Below the pieces are notes generated by a model. The model was given only the letters and a program-made list of their open reading frames with translations. It was not told the DNA's origin and made no database searches. The translations under genes were made by a program, and so were the position numbers. Below, in pieces: positions 35,382-42,893 of a stretch of 64,000 bases of DNA; within the stretch, counting starts at the first letter, position 1, and every line of letters begins with the position of its first letter. Source of the DNA: Gp1-AA122 sp035631655. Lineage in GTDB: Bacteria > Acidobacteriota > Terriglobia > Terriglobales > Acidobacteriaceae. The stretch is taken from assembly GCA_035631655.1 (NCBI GenBank), contig DASQIH010000241.1, forward strand, positions 112,502 through 176,501. The letters run 5' to 3'.

Positions 35382-36002
35382 GTGGACCGCGAACTGGAGA
35401 TCGAGTTAGCCCGGCGGCTGTTGGCTGGAGAGGAGGGCGCTTTTGAGCGCTTTGTCGAACATTTTCGGGCCAAGATCTTCCAGTACAGCTGGCTGATGTG
35501 CGGGCAACGGGAAGATGCCGAGGAGGTAGCACAGGAAACGATGCTCAAGCTTTTCGAGAGCTTTAATCAGCTTCGAGACCCCGAGCGAGTGCGCCCATGG
35601 GTTTTCCGCATCGCGAAGAATGTCTGCCTGACCAAGCGCAGAAAAAGTATCTTCGCCCCCACCCCGGCCCAGGAAATCTCGCTCGACGAACTGATGCCAA
35701 CGAGACACTCTCATGAGGGGAGCATGAAGCTGGAAATCGCGGATTGGTCAAATGTGCCCGAAGACCGATTGCTTAGAACCGAGTAGAAGACTGAGTTAGC
35801 GGCCGCGATTCGAAAGCTTCCCGAAATTTACCGTTCCGTGATCCTGTTGAGGGATGTGGAGGAGCTGTCAACAACGGAGGCAGCCCAGATCCTGGACGTT
35901 ACCGAGGACGTGGTGAAGACCCGGCTGCATCGCGCGCGGCTAGCGGTTCGCAAGCAGTTAGACGAGCGCTTGCGAACAGTAAGGAGGGAGGTGACGTTGT
36001 GA
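35382..36002 (+). pseudogene. ECF sigma-70 factor split by an in-frame amber codon
   Basis: The first part holds sigma region 2 (ARRLLAGEEGAFERFVEHFR; DAEEVAQETMLKLFESFNQL). TAG at 35784-35786 interrupts the frame after PEDRLLRTE. The same frame then continues as KTELAAAIRKLPEIYRSVIL and the region 4 helix-turn-helix (STTEAAQILDVTEDVVKTRL) to a TGA at 36000-36002, which overlaps the anti-sigma start. Only one codon is wrong, so this is a recent nonsense mutation, a base error or a case of readthrough. The start shown is a GTG at 35382, where the family normally begins; an earlier in-frame start at 35271 exists. Without region 4 the product could not bind a -35 element. Confidence 0.8.
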
Positions 36003-36277
36003 ACATGCAAGAGCCCAGCGAGCGATGCAAAGAGATTTTCGCCGTCTTGTCCGAATACCTAGATATGGAATTGGCACCGGCTTCCTGCCAGGAACTGGAA
36101 TCGCATCTTGAGGGCTGCCGCCCCTGCATCGAGTTTGTGGAGAGCTTGCGCAAGAGCATCGGCCTGTGTCGCGAGTACTCGCCCACCGAGCTACCAAGGC
36201 CATTAAACAAAGAGGCTCATCGCGAACTGCGGGAAGCTTACGAAAAAATGCTTTCTGACAGGAAAGGCCACCACTAA
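35999..36277 (+). CDS. Zinc-binding anti-sigma factor (ZAS/zf-HC2 type)
   Basis: A 92-residue protein with the zinc anti-sigma motif HLEGCRPC (HxxxCxxC) preceded by Cys residues in ERCKEIF and ASCQELE. It is soluble, with no transmembrane helix after the domain, so it would bind the sigma factor in the cytoplasm. The GTG start overlaps the last codon and stop of the sigma gene. Coupling of sigma and anti-sigma is standard; the anti-sigma gene is intact even though the sigma frame is broken. Confidence 0.8.
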   Translation: MNMQEPSERCKEIFAVLSEYLDMELAPASCQELESHLEGCRPCIEFVESLRKSIGLCREYSPTELPRPLNKEAHRELREAYEKMLSDRKGHH

Positions 36278-36388
36278 AAGCACCGGCGGACCTTCGGAAC
36301 GAAGCTCTTCACAGATTCTTTCTGATTGCCAGGACGTTGTCACCTTTTCGAGGGTTTTGCATCTCCCAATTTGTGAGGCGATATAACA

Positions 36389-36583
36389 ATGTTTCCTGAA
36401 TGGTTGAAGCTGGTTCTATTTCTCCTTGGATATGTCGTTCTGATGCGGTGGGTGTTACCGGCGGTCGGGATACGCACGTGTTTGTCGGGAGCATGCCGGA
36501 TCCCTGGACCTCGGCAACCGCGCGCAGAGATCAAAAGGACGGCTCACGAACACGGGGCTGACAATTCGTCGCGTCTGGGGTAA
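36389..36583 (+). CDS. Small membrane protein with Cys pair
   Basis: A 64-residue protein with one transmembrane segment (LKLVLFLLGYVVLMRWVLPA) followed by VGIRTCLSGACRIPGPR, which has two Cys five residues apart. I have seen similar short proteins near RND and copper genes, without an assigned function. It is on the same strand as the anti-sigma and DUF302 genes and six bases ahead of the latter. Confidence 0.55.
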   Translation: MFPEWLKLVLFLLGYVVLMRWVLPAVGIRTCLSGACRIPGPRQPRAEIKRTAHEHGADNSSRLG

Positions 36584-36588
36584 ATGTC

Positions 36589-36984
36589 ATGGGAGAACCA
36601 ATGTTATTTCAGGTGAGAACTACGAAACCGATCGATGAGATCGAGCTCGGTCTTCAGGAATCGGCGGCGCGGCATCAGTTCGGGATCATCGCCATCCACG
36701 ATTTGAAAGAGACTCTGGCGAAGAAGGGAGTGGACCTTGCCCAGCAATGCCGTGTCTACGAGGTCTGCAATCCAAAGCAAGCCAAGAAGGTCCTGGATGC
36801 GGATGGCGCAATCTCCACGGCCCTGCCTTGCCGCATTTCGGTTTATGGGATGCCGAACCAGTACACTCTTGCGACTATGCGCCCAACGGAGATGATGAAG
36901 GCTTTCCCTATCCCCGGCATCGAGACGGTAGCGCAAGAAGTCGAAGACGTCATTCTCCAGATGATGCGGGATGCCGCCGGCTGA
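36589..36984 (+). CDS. DUF302 family protein
   Basis: A 131-residue soluble protein that matches DUF302 through most of its length: ESAARHQFGIIAIHDLKETL, CRVYEVCNPKQAKKVLDADG and ALPCRISVYGMPN. The fold is alpha/beta; the biochemical role is unknown, but these genes often accompany metal and redox stress genes. The start may be the ATG at 36589 or the one at 36601. Confidence 0.82.
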   Translation: MGEPMLFQVRTTKPIDEIELGLQESAARHQFGIIAIHDLKETLAKKGVDLAQQCRVYEVCNPKQAKKVLDADGAISTALPCRISVYGMPNQYTLATMRPTEMMKAFPIPGIETVAQEVEDVILQMMRDAAG

Positions 36985-37022
36985 GTCGGGGAGAAAGCTG
37001 GACACGCAATGTTGAGGTAATC

Positions 37023-37388
37023 GTGCAAACAACTCTTCTCATACTTTTGGGTATGGCCGCTGGCGTGGCAAGCGGACTGGTTGGAATCGGCGGCGGTGTA
37101 ATCTTAGTACCCGCTCTCGTCTTCCTGTTTGGCCTCACCCAACATCAGGCGCAGGGCACCACGCTGGCCCTGATGGTGCCACCGATTGGAATCATTGCGG
37201 CTTGGTCTTATTGGCGCGAAGGGTTCGTCGATCTTCGCATCGCCGGGCTGATTTGCGTTGGATTTCTGATCGGTAGCCTTCTGGGCGCGCGTTTTTCGAT
37301 CAGTTTGTCAAACGCCAGCCTGCAGAAGGCGTTTGGTGTATTTCTGTTGCTGCTTTCCCTCAAGATGATCTTCGGCAAGGCCCAGTAG
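37023..37388 (+). CDS. Half-length TauE/SafE-type membrane transporter
   Basis: A 121-residue protein with about four transmembrane segments and the family signature GMAAGVASGLVGIGGGVILV, then FGLTQHQAQGTTLALMVPPI. Full TauE/SafE transporters are about twice this size with two such halves, so this probably works as a dimer. Typical cargo in the family is sulfite or organosulfonates. The start is a GTG at 37023 with GAGGTAA just upstream. Confidence 0.8.
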   Translation: MQTTLLILLGMAAGVASGLVGIGGGVILVPALVFLFGLTQHQAQGTTLALMVPPIGIIAAWSYWREGFVDLRIAGLICVGFLIGSLLGARFSISLSNASLQKAFGVFLLLLSLKMIFGKAQ

Positions 37389-37861
37389 TCAAGATGGTCT
37401 CGCGCCGTCGAAGGTGCATACGACTGCCAGGCCTGCTCCGCGAATCGCGCACTCCATGAAATCGGCAACAGGTCCGAATGCACTCTCGGCTGCCGGCCGT
37501 CTTCGAGCGCAAGTCCTAGAGCACTGATGGTCGGGGACTTGGTTGAGAGGAAAAGCGAATGAAAACTGACGTACCCGTCAAGGGGCGGATAAGATGTCGC
37601 AACGCAACCGATGTGTTCGTCGGCGTCCGCTTACGCTTCCGAAACTGCAATATGTATCACTCTCAAGGGTGCTACCTCGGTCGGCGTCCTCCCGAATTGA
37701 TATCGTCGCTAGCGGGCTTCTTCAGTTCCCTTTTGGGATGTGACGACAATTGCCCTGTAACAAGGTACGGGGTTCACGAACGGAACCCCGTACCTTTGGT
37801 TTCGGATTCTAAGTGCAGAGTCAACGCCACAGTCGTCTGCGCGACGTTGCCCGATGTTCAC
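37389..37861. other. Intergenic region between convergent genes
   Basis: About 470 bases with no credible gene. The open frame running across it has no family character and shadows the gene on the opposite strand. The only clear structure is the strong stem-loop at 37762-37796. Confidence 0.5.
37762..37802. terminator. Strong stem-loop terminator between convergent genes
   Basis: AAGGTACGGGGTTC and its exact complement GAACCCCGTACCTT form a 14-base-pair stem around a seven-base loop, followed by TTGGTTTC on the plus strand. On the minus strand it is 66 bases past the stop of the repeat protein. It lies between convergent genes and may end transcription in both directions. Confidence 0.6.
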
Positions 37862-38269
37862 TTACTTGTTCTCCGTTGGATATGGACGCCCAAACTTGGC
37901 TTTCCAGAAATCATCACGCCAGGTGTTGGCGGGCTTGGCAGCCTTCGGAGTCGCTTCCTCGCGATAGACCGTGTTGGCTCTCTCCGCACGCAGCCGGGCT
38001 TCTTCGGTCGGGGAGCTTCTTCCATATTTCGCCCGATAGAAATCTTCGAACCATGTGTTGGCGGGCATTACCGCCTTCGGAGTCGCTTCCTCGCGGTAAA
38101 CGGTGTTAGCCTGCTCCGCGTGTTGCCTGGCCTCGGCGAAGGGCGCCCTGCCCGTCTTTGCCTTCATGAGTTGATCCACCCAGTCGTTGCTCGCTTGCCC
38201 TGCGAACAAGCCAGTTGCTCCGATGACGAACGCGCCGGCAACCAAAATATTTTTCACTATGCGTTTCAT
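37862..38269 (-). CDS. Small secreted protein with tandem 43-44-residue repeats
   Basis: A 135-residue protein with a signal peptide (KNILVAGAFVIGATGLFAG). The mature part consists of repeats that start NDW/NTW at residues 28, 71 and 115. Each has the core W-x-x-D/Q-F/L-x-x-A-K-x-G-R, and the first two also a linker, ANTVYREEATPKA, at 54-66 and again at 98-110. The last unit is cut after the core. I know no named family. GGAGAA precedes the ATG at 38269. Short basic secreted repeats suggest a structural or surface role, but nothing proves it. Confidence 0.7.
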   Translation of the reverse strand: MKRIVKNILVAGAFVIGATGLFAGQASNDWVDQLMKAKTGRAPFAEARQHAEQANTVYREEATPKAVMPANTWFEDFYRAKYGRSSPTEEARLRAERANTVYREEATPKAAKPANTWRDDFWKAKFGRPYPTENK

Positions 38270-38351
38270 GACATTTCTCCTTTTCAATTCAAGTTCAGAA
38301 AACACGAACTGCCGAATCAAACCGATCTGAGACACCGCAAACGCGGCGGAT

Positions 38352-38732
38352 TTAGATCAGGAGAGAATGAGTTTGCAGGAAAATCTGGGCGCAGTGGCCA
38401 GGGGGTGATCTATCATCCCGCGGCTCGGGCTCAGCGATTAGCGCTGAAGTCCAGAGGGTCGCAGGAGGAACCATCGCTGCAGGGATGACTCTGAGGATTG
38501 GCGCATCTGCGCGAACCTGCGGCGCTGCTACGTAGAAGGAAAACGGACACTGAGCCAAACTGCCCTGGCTCTGAGAGCAAGGCATTGTGTCGTTATGCGC
38601 GTTTGTCAAGATTGGACACGCGACGGCACTTGTGACGAAAAATCCCGCCATGGCCACGATGAAGATCGGGAAGTGCGACCAGGTCATCCATTTCCCGGTC
38701 CGTCCTGGCTTCAATTTGATCGTGCGTTCCAT
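38352..38732 (-). CDS. Small exported or anchored protein of unknown function
   Basis: A 126-residue protein with a hydrophobic segment at about 20-37 (FPIFIVAMAGFFVTSAVA), then a Cys-containing stretch (CPILTNAHNDTMPCSQSQGS) and a Pro-rich tail. I recognise no family. The composition and the Cys spacing resemble short secreted proteins found near metal genes. It lies 82 bases upstream of the repeat-protein gene on the same strand, so the two may be co-transcribed. Confidence 0.5.
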   Translation of the reverse strand: MERTIKLKPGRTGKWMTWSHFPIFIVAMAGFFVTSAVACPILTNAHNDTMPCSQSQGSLAQCPFSFYVAAPQVRADAPILRVIPAAMVPPATLWTSALIAEPEPRDDRSPPGHCAQIFLQTHSLLI

Positions 38733-38985
38733 TAGCCGACTCTCGCTTTTCTAATGGGCAATTCAGCTACCACGAGGGACCTCTCATGTGGTGAAGGACC
38801 AAGGTGGTGTTTTGGTTCTGATCGCGATCTCGCAGTTTTACTGCAAGTCTAGTTGATTCAATGACTTGCGCGATAGAAATCCCTTATCGGCACCATTACG
38901 CCTTTCGATCTGGAGGAAGGCCACTTGGAGGCTATACTCATACTGTCGTTCGAAGGCTGCGGGTTATCGCGCACCCGGAGGTTAC

Positions 38986-39489
38986 ATGACCCATTCCAAC
39001 TCCGTCCGTCTAGGCTTCTTGGTTTTCACGGCGCTCGTTTCCGCAAATGCGCAGTCGGCCGACTCGGCGAGCCGAGAGGCTCCGCTACCAGCCACGCAGC
39101 GGGGACTCGCGGTTGTTAGCTCCGACGAGCAGCGTCAGATCGCGGCAAGCTTTGTTCAAGAGAGGCTTGCAGTCTGGCAAGATCGCCTAAAACTGAAGGA
39201 CTGGCAGATCTCCATAGTCATGGCGCGCCGGAGTGATTTGAAGCCTAAGACGCTCGGTGCAACGCACTGGGACAAAGACAAGAAGTGCGCCAGCATATCG
39301 GTCCTCGACCCCGGCGATTACAATCTTCCCTTCCGCGATATTCTGAACGACCTTGAGCTGACGGTTGTCCACGAACTCGTGCATCTGGATCTTGCTGCGC
39401 TCCCGCGTAGCGAGGCAAGCCGCAGCAACGAGGAGCACGCGGTCAATAGACTTGCGGACGCACTCTTAGCCCTCGATCGGCAGAGATAG
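38986..39489 (+). CDS. Exported HExxH metallopeptidase-like protein
   Basis: A 167-residue protein with a signal peptide (LGFLVFTALVSANAQS) and a zinc-peptidase motif VVHELVHL (His129, Glu130, His133) with a downstream acidic helix NEEHAVNRLADALL that could supply the third ligand. The domain is short, like SprT/gluzincin cores. I chose the ATG at 38986 for its signal peptide and the GGAGG five bases upstream. Peptidase activity is inferred from the motif only. Confidence 0.65.
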   Translation: MTHSNSVRLGFLVFTALVSANAQSADSASREAPLPATQRGLAVVSSDEQRQIAASFVQERLAVWQDRLKLKDWQISIVMARRSDLKPKTLGATHWDKDKKCASISVLDPGDYNLPFRDILNDLELTVVHELVHLDLAALPRSEASRSNEEHAVNRLADALLALDRQR

Positions 39490-39699
39490 AGTGGCTTTGG
39501 GGACTCATCAGTAGCCACCTAGGCTCCGACCCGCACGCAAGTGTCCAGTGGCAAATTGCGGTTCACTGTTTTTCTGGCATAAGCACCGTATCAAAACCCT
39601 ATCTTCAACAGCTGTCGGAGATGCTGATCGAGCGAAGAGCAGATTCCCCAAATTGTTGAAAGTAATAAGAACAGGGTAGAAATCTGGGAGCCAAAAGAA

Positions 39700-39737
39700 G
39701 CCTGCTACTCGCTTCACACGCAGGAGGTCGCAGGTTC
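39700..39737 (+). pseudogene. tRNA-like fragment (anticodon arm with CAC, start of T arm)
   Basis: CTCGC, the loop TTCACAC and GCAGG resemble an anticodon arm with anticodon CAC (valine), though one pair is broken. AGGTCGCAGGTTC follows, as in a variable loop and the first half of a T arm, and the similarity then stops. It is only a remnant. Confidence 0.35.
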
Positions 39738-39842
39738 CTCGGCACTACGGACGGGTTGGAAATCGGAAATGGGGATTGAGGAAAATCCAGACAGTGTCTG
39801 GAAAAATTGATTTGGGCTCCAAGCTGTCGGGATGGTTACTAA

Positions 39843-39875
39843 TCCGCCTGCGCCCAAGGCAGGTGCGCTACCTCC
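39843..39875 (-). pseudogene. tRNA-Pro(UGG)-like 5'/anticodon fragment
   Basis: On the minus strand the sequence reads GGTAGCGCACCTGCC, then TTGGGC and GCAGG: the D-arm end and a perfect five-pair anticodon arm with loop CTTGGGC, anticodon TGG. The acceptor and T arms are missing, so it cannot be a working tRNA. It lies head-to-head with the next fragment. Confidence 0.5.
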
Positions 39876-39885
39876 GCTTCGAGAA

Positions 39886-39936
39886 CACTTGCTTGGGGTG
39901 CAAGAGGTCCCGGGTTCAAATCCCGGCGGCCCGACC
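39886..39936 (+). pseudogene. tRNA-Pro(GGG) 3' half
   Basis: CTTGC-TTGGGGT-GCAAG is a perfect anticodon arm with anticodon GGG (39895-39897). AGGTC and a perfect T arm follow (CCGGG-TTCAAAT-CCCGG), then CGGCCCG and ACC at the acceptor end. The matching 5' acceptor strand and D arm are absent. A tRNA 3' end left alone is the classic mark of an attachment site. Confidence 0.6.
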
Positions 39937-39991
39937 GATCTACAAAAGCCGGAGCGAGCACAAGCCGTCCCCCGGAACGCATACTGGGCAT

Positions 39992-40693
39992 ATGGCGGTC
40001 CTCGCAGTTGATCGTAAGCAGCTGGTTCAGCGCGGCCGCGCCCTGGAGTATTTCACTGTTGCATACAACGCCGCCGAAGGTCTACTCTCGATCGCCGCGG
40101 GAATGATAGCAGGGTCCGTGTCTCTTGTTGGCTTTGGGCTAGACAGTCTGATAGAGATCACTTCCGGCGCGGCGTTGTTGTGGCGCCTTCACAACGACAC
40201 CGACGAATCTCGGCGTGACGCCGTTGAGCAACTGACGCTGCGGATTGTCGGCTGGTGTTTCGTGACCCTCGCCATCTACGTGACGTTCGACTCAATCTTG
40301 ACGCTCCTGCATCGAGCGATGCCGGAACGCAGCATCGCCGGTATCATCGTCGCCGCCGTCTCTCTCGTCGTCATGCCGGTGTTGGCGCGCGCCAAGCGGC
40401 GGGTGGCCGCCGGTCTGGAGAGCGCCGCCATGAAGGCGGACTCAAGGCAGACGGACTTCTGCACTTATCTCTCGGCCATTCTCCTCGGCGGATTGCTGCT
40501 CAACGCGCTGTTGGGTTGGTGGTGGGCTGACCCTGTTGCCGGACTTGTGATGGTGCCGATCATCGCCAAGGAGGGACTCGACTCAATCCGAGGAAAAAGT
40601 TGTCTGGGTGGCACCTGCGAGTGGCAGGAAAGAGACGCGTGGGCGTCGGCAAGTTGCCGCTCGCAGACGCGTCTCAAGCCAGAGCCGATGTAA
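39992..40693 (+). CDS. Cation-diffusion-facilitator-like (TMEM163-type) transporter
   Basis: A 233-residue membrane protein with about five to six helices. Characteristic stretches are YNAAEGLLSIAAGMIAGSVS, VGFGLDSLIEITSGAALLW and a repeat of metal-site residues, MKADSRQTDFCTYLSAILLG and WWADPVAGLVMVPIIAKEGL. The usual Cys-containing end is present (GKSCLGGTCE), followed by a non-conserved extension. Likely cargo is Zn or a similar divalent ion. The ATG at 39992 begins just after the tRNA debris. Confidence 0.82.
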   Translation: MAVLAVDRKQLVQRGRALEYFTVAYNAAEGLLSIAAGMIAGSVSLVGFGLDSLIEITSGAALLWRLHNDTDESRRDAVEQLTLRIVGWCFVTLAIYVTFDSILTLLHRAMPERSIAGIIVAAVSLVVMPVLARAKRRVAAGLESAAMKADSRQTDFCTYLSAILLGGLLLNALLGWWWADPVAGLVMVPIIAKEGLDSIRGKSCLGGTCEWQERDAWASASCRSQTRLKPEPM

Positions 40694-40757
40694 CGCACTA
40701 GGCCTCCGTTTCCGCGGCTGGGAACTCGTTGACTCTTTCCGTCGAGAGCTAAATGAT

Positions 40758-41410
40758 TCATGCACCGTCCGTGTCATTTCCATATTCGTAGCGAACCTTA
40801 TGCTCGGCTGCCTGAAACGCCTCCGCAACTGTCAACAGAAACGCGCCATCGTGGTGTTGCGCCCAACCTCGTCCCGCGTCACCATCCCTGAAGAAGAACA
40901 CCCTATGGCAGAAGTTCGTGAGTATTTGCCGAGTCCAGTCTGCGCCTTCGGGAAAAACAAACGACACGACTATCGTCTCGGGGTGAGGAGATGTCCGACC
41001 CGCAGCGAGATTTCCTCTCCTGTCGCCTCGCACGCAGATCGGACTTCCACTAGTTCGCCGAGGATCAGCGGAATGAACAGAGTGTCCCAAGCGCACCACG
41101 TATAAGCCGTCCGTCCGGCAATGATTAGCCGGTGCTTCATCGGGTGGAACGTAAGGCCCCAGAAGCCTTCGACGCAACCTTGGCTGTCGCGGAAAACGTC
41201 CGGCCAGCGCGCCAACTGATCTTCAACGACCACTTCGGCCATCCCCGCGTGCCGGGCCAACTCACTCACAGGGACAAGCCGGCCCCTTGTAAGCAATCGG
41301 TACAGACTACGGGCGATGCGTCTTTCGCGGTCGGAAAGTTTCCAAAACAACTCGCCGAGGCGCCAAACGCTGTCAACCGTCCTGGTAATTGTCTTCATGA
41401 AATCAAACAC
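40758..41410 (-). pseudogene. merB: Organomercurial lyase merB with one frameshift
   Basis: MerB breaks carbon-mercury bonds. The N-terminal three quarters read in one frame (ELARHAGMAEVVVEDQLARW; then YTWCAWDTLFIPLILG, with the catalytic Cys and Asp). The frame then reaches a stop near 40970. The C-terminal part, ETIVVSFVFPEG followed by LTNFCHRVFFF with the second catalytic Cys, is in the next frame. The join is in a CCCC run at about 40980; one added C would restore LTPETIVVSF. The total of 653 bases equals 217 codons plus two bases, which fits one lost base. All catalytic residues are present, so a base error is possible. Confidence 0.8.
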
Positions 41411-41463
41411 TCGCCTGGGTGCCCATCACCCGGAACAAGCGCCCCGCTACAAAGCGCCGCTCC

Positions 41464-41853
41464 TTATTTCTTCGGTTTGGTGGCCAGGATCTTATTGATC
41501 TCGGGGTTGAGGCCTACGGCGAACCAGCTTTCCGCCAGCGCGAGTTCGGCAGGTGACAGCCCTACTTTTGCTTTAGCGTCTGCCAGAAACTGCTTCGAAG
41601 CGGCCTCGACAGCCTTGTTGTAGCTATCGAGGGCTTGTCCATACTGCTCCTTCTGAGCTGCGCTGAGCTTGAACATCTGCGCGTTGCCGGGGCAAAGCTG
41701 GCCTGTGCCCTTGTGCGAGCAGAAGATCTCGGGCGCGTCAGATTTGGCCTGTGTTTGTTTCGCGGCGTGGTCTCCGTGCTCTTGGGCATAACAGGTCCCA
41801 ACTGCAAACAGAGCTGCAAACGCGACGAAGGGAACTACTTTCAAATCTCTCAT
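41464..41853 (-). CDS. Exported small protein in the mercury locus
   Basis: A 129-residue protein with a signal peptide (AFAALFAVGTCYA), a His/Cys-containing start (EHGDHAAK; IFCSHKGTGQLCPG), and a helical C-terminus rich in Ala, Lys and Glu. I do not recognise a family. It sits between merB and the MerT-MerP fusion on the same strand, so it probably belongs to the mercury operon; the Cys/His pairs could bind Hg(II). Confidence 0.65.
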   Translation of the reverse strand: MRDLKVVPFVAFAALFAVGTCYAQEHGDHAAKQTQAKSDAPEIFCSHKGTGQLCPGNAQMFKLSAAQKEQYGQALDSYNKAVEAASKQFLADAKAKVGLSPAELALAESWFAVGLNPEINKILATKPKK

Positions 41854-41909
41854 GGCATGGTCTCCTTATACCGTTCGATCCTTAATCGATTCCACATCGA
41901 CTAGCGCTT

Positions 41910-42893
41910 TCACAGTCGTGATTCCGAGGCAATGTGAAAGCCGGCCTCGCTGATGATTCGCCTCAGTTTGGGAACATCCTGAGCGGCTGGATCGTAAGTC
42001 ACGACGGCTTTGCGACTGTCAACATCCAGCTTCGCTTCCGCGACGCCCGGCAGCCGCCGGAAAGTAGTCGAAAGACTGACCGCGCAGGCTGCGCAATCCA
42101 TATCGGGGATCTGAAAAGTGACTGTGGCAAGAGCGGTGGACGCCGCAGCGCCGTTTGAAGGTGGCTCCCCGATGAGCGCTCGCGCCACAGCGCCAGAATA
42201 GTACGGAAACGCAGCCACACCGGCAGCCAAAACCCCGACCGCGCAGAGCGAAATGAGGCTCCAACGGGTCACTGGCCGAGTGGCGCACACACTTCCCGGT
42301 GCACATGCCTTCCTGCGGTCGCGATACACCAGAAGGAATCCTGCACCCAGCAGTGACACGGTTGCAGCCAGCAAGTACGGTCGCCATCGTTCGAACATTG
42401 CGCCCGTGGCGAGAACGCCCACGCCGGTAACGGCTGTCAGGATGGGCAGAATGCAGCACAGCGAGGCGCCAATCGCGGCGGTGACTGAGGCTCCTAGCAC
42501 CCATTTCCGCTGCTGAACGGCAGGTTCTGTCTGTGCCGTGGCGACTACCGGAACTTCGCAACAGTCTTGTGGCGATCGGGCTTGCGCGGTTTCCCGGACG
42601 GCGTTGCGGATCAACTCCCGCGGCGGAAGGCCGACTCGCCTCCCTGTATCCAAGTAGGTCCGGCACATCATTCCGAACTGATTTAGCGTGCGTGCCTCCG
42701 GCTCCACATCGAGCCCGTTGATACGGAGGCTCGGCGATCCCAAAAACCGTGCTGCTTGCGCAGCGGGATCATCCTGTATGTTCAGCTCTGAAACCTCGGC
42801 GAAAATACCCTCCTCTTTCAACACGTCTCGAACTCGATCTAGCATCAGCTCATGATTGGGACAACCGTCAAAGTACAGAATTTCAATTTTCAT
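41910..42893 (-). CDS. Thioredoxin-like/MerT/MerP three-domain fusion
   Basis: A 327-residue protein. Residues 1-100 form a thioredoxin-like domain (IEILYFDGCPNHELMLDRV; GSPSLRINGLDVEP). About 130-235 is a MerT-like membrane part with the Cys pair ASLCCILP (146-147) and Cys197/Cys203 in the loop before the last helix. Residues 256-327 are a MerP-type HMA domain with DMDCAAC (Cys267, Cys270). It should bind Hg(II) and carry it inward. MerT-MerP fusions are known; the added N-terminal domain makes this one unusual. The start overlaps the merR stop (ATGA). Confidence 0.82.
   Translation of the reverse strand: MKIEILYFDGCPNHELMLDRVRDVLKEEGIFAEVSELNIQDDPAAQAARFLGSPSLRINGLDVEPEARTLNQFGMMCRTYLDTGRRVGLPPRELIRNAVRETAQARSPQDCCEVPVVATAQTEPAVQQRKWVLGASVTAAIGASLCCILPILTAVTGVGVLATGAMFERWRPYLLAATVSLLGAGFLLVYRDRRKACAPGSVCATRPVTRWSLISLCAVGVLAAGVAAFPYYSGAVARALIGEPPSNGAAASTALATVTFQIPDMDCAACAVSLSTTFRRLPGVAEAKLDVDSRKAVVTYDPAAQDVPKLRRIISEAGFHIASESRL

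Larger units (their letters stand above)
39490..39991. other. Gene-free stretch carrying tRNA fragments
   Basis: About 500 bases before the CDF-like gene. It contains three tRNA-like pieces, listed separately, in mixed orientation and none complete. No protein-coding frame here looks real. Such debris is common where islands have inserted next to tRNA genes. Confidence 0.55.

Noticed and set aside
33535..35700. Further open frames antisense to the TolC and HlyD genes
   Set aside because: No family character; the coding strand is fixed by clear domains and overlapping starts and stops.
37909..38160. Possible CRISPR-like repeat because of repeated DNA blocks
   Set aside because: The repeats are about 130 bases apart, coding and imperfect; they are explained by the tandem protein repeats.
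37559..38488. Long plus-strand open frame opposite the repeat protein
   Set aside because: No signal peptide, no domain pattern and Arg/Leu-rich shadow composition; the minus-strand frame has a signal peptide, ribosome site and repeats.
39776..39991. Longer start for the CDF-like transporter
   Set aside because: The extension is translated tRNA debris; the family begins at the ATG at 39992.
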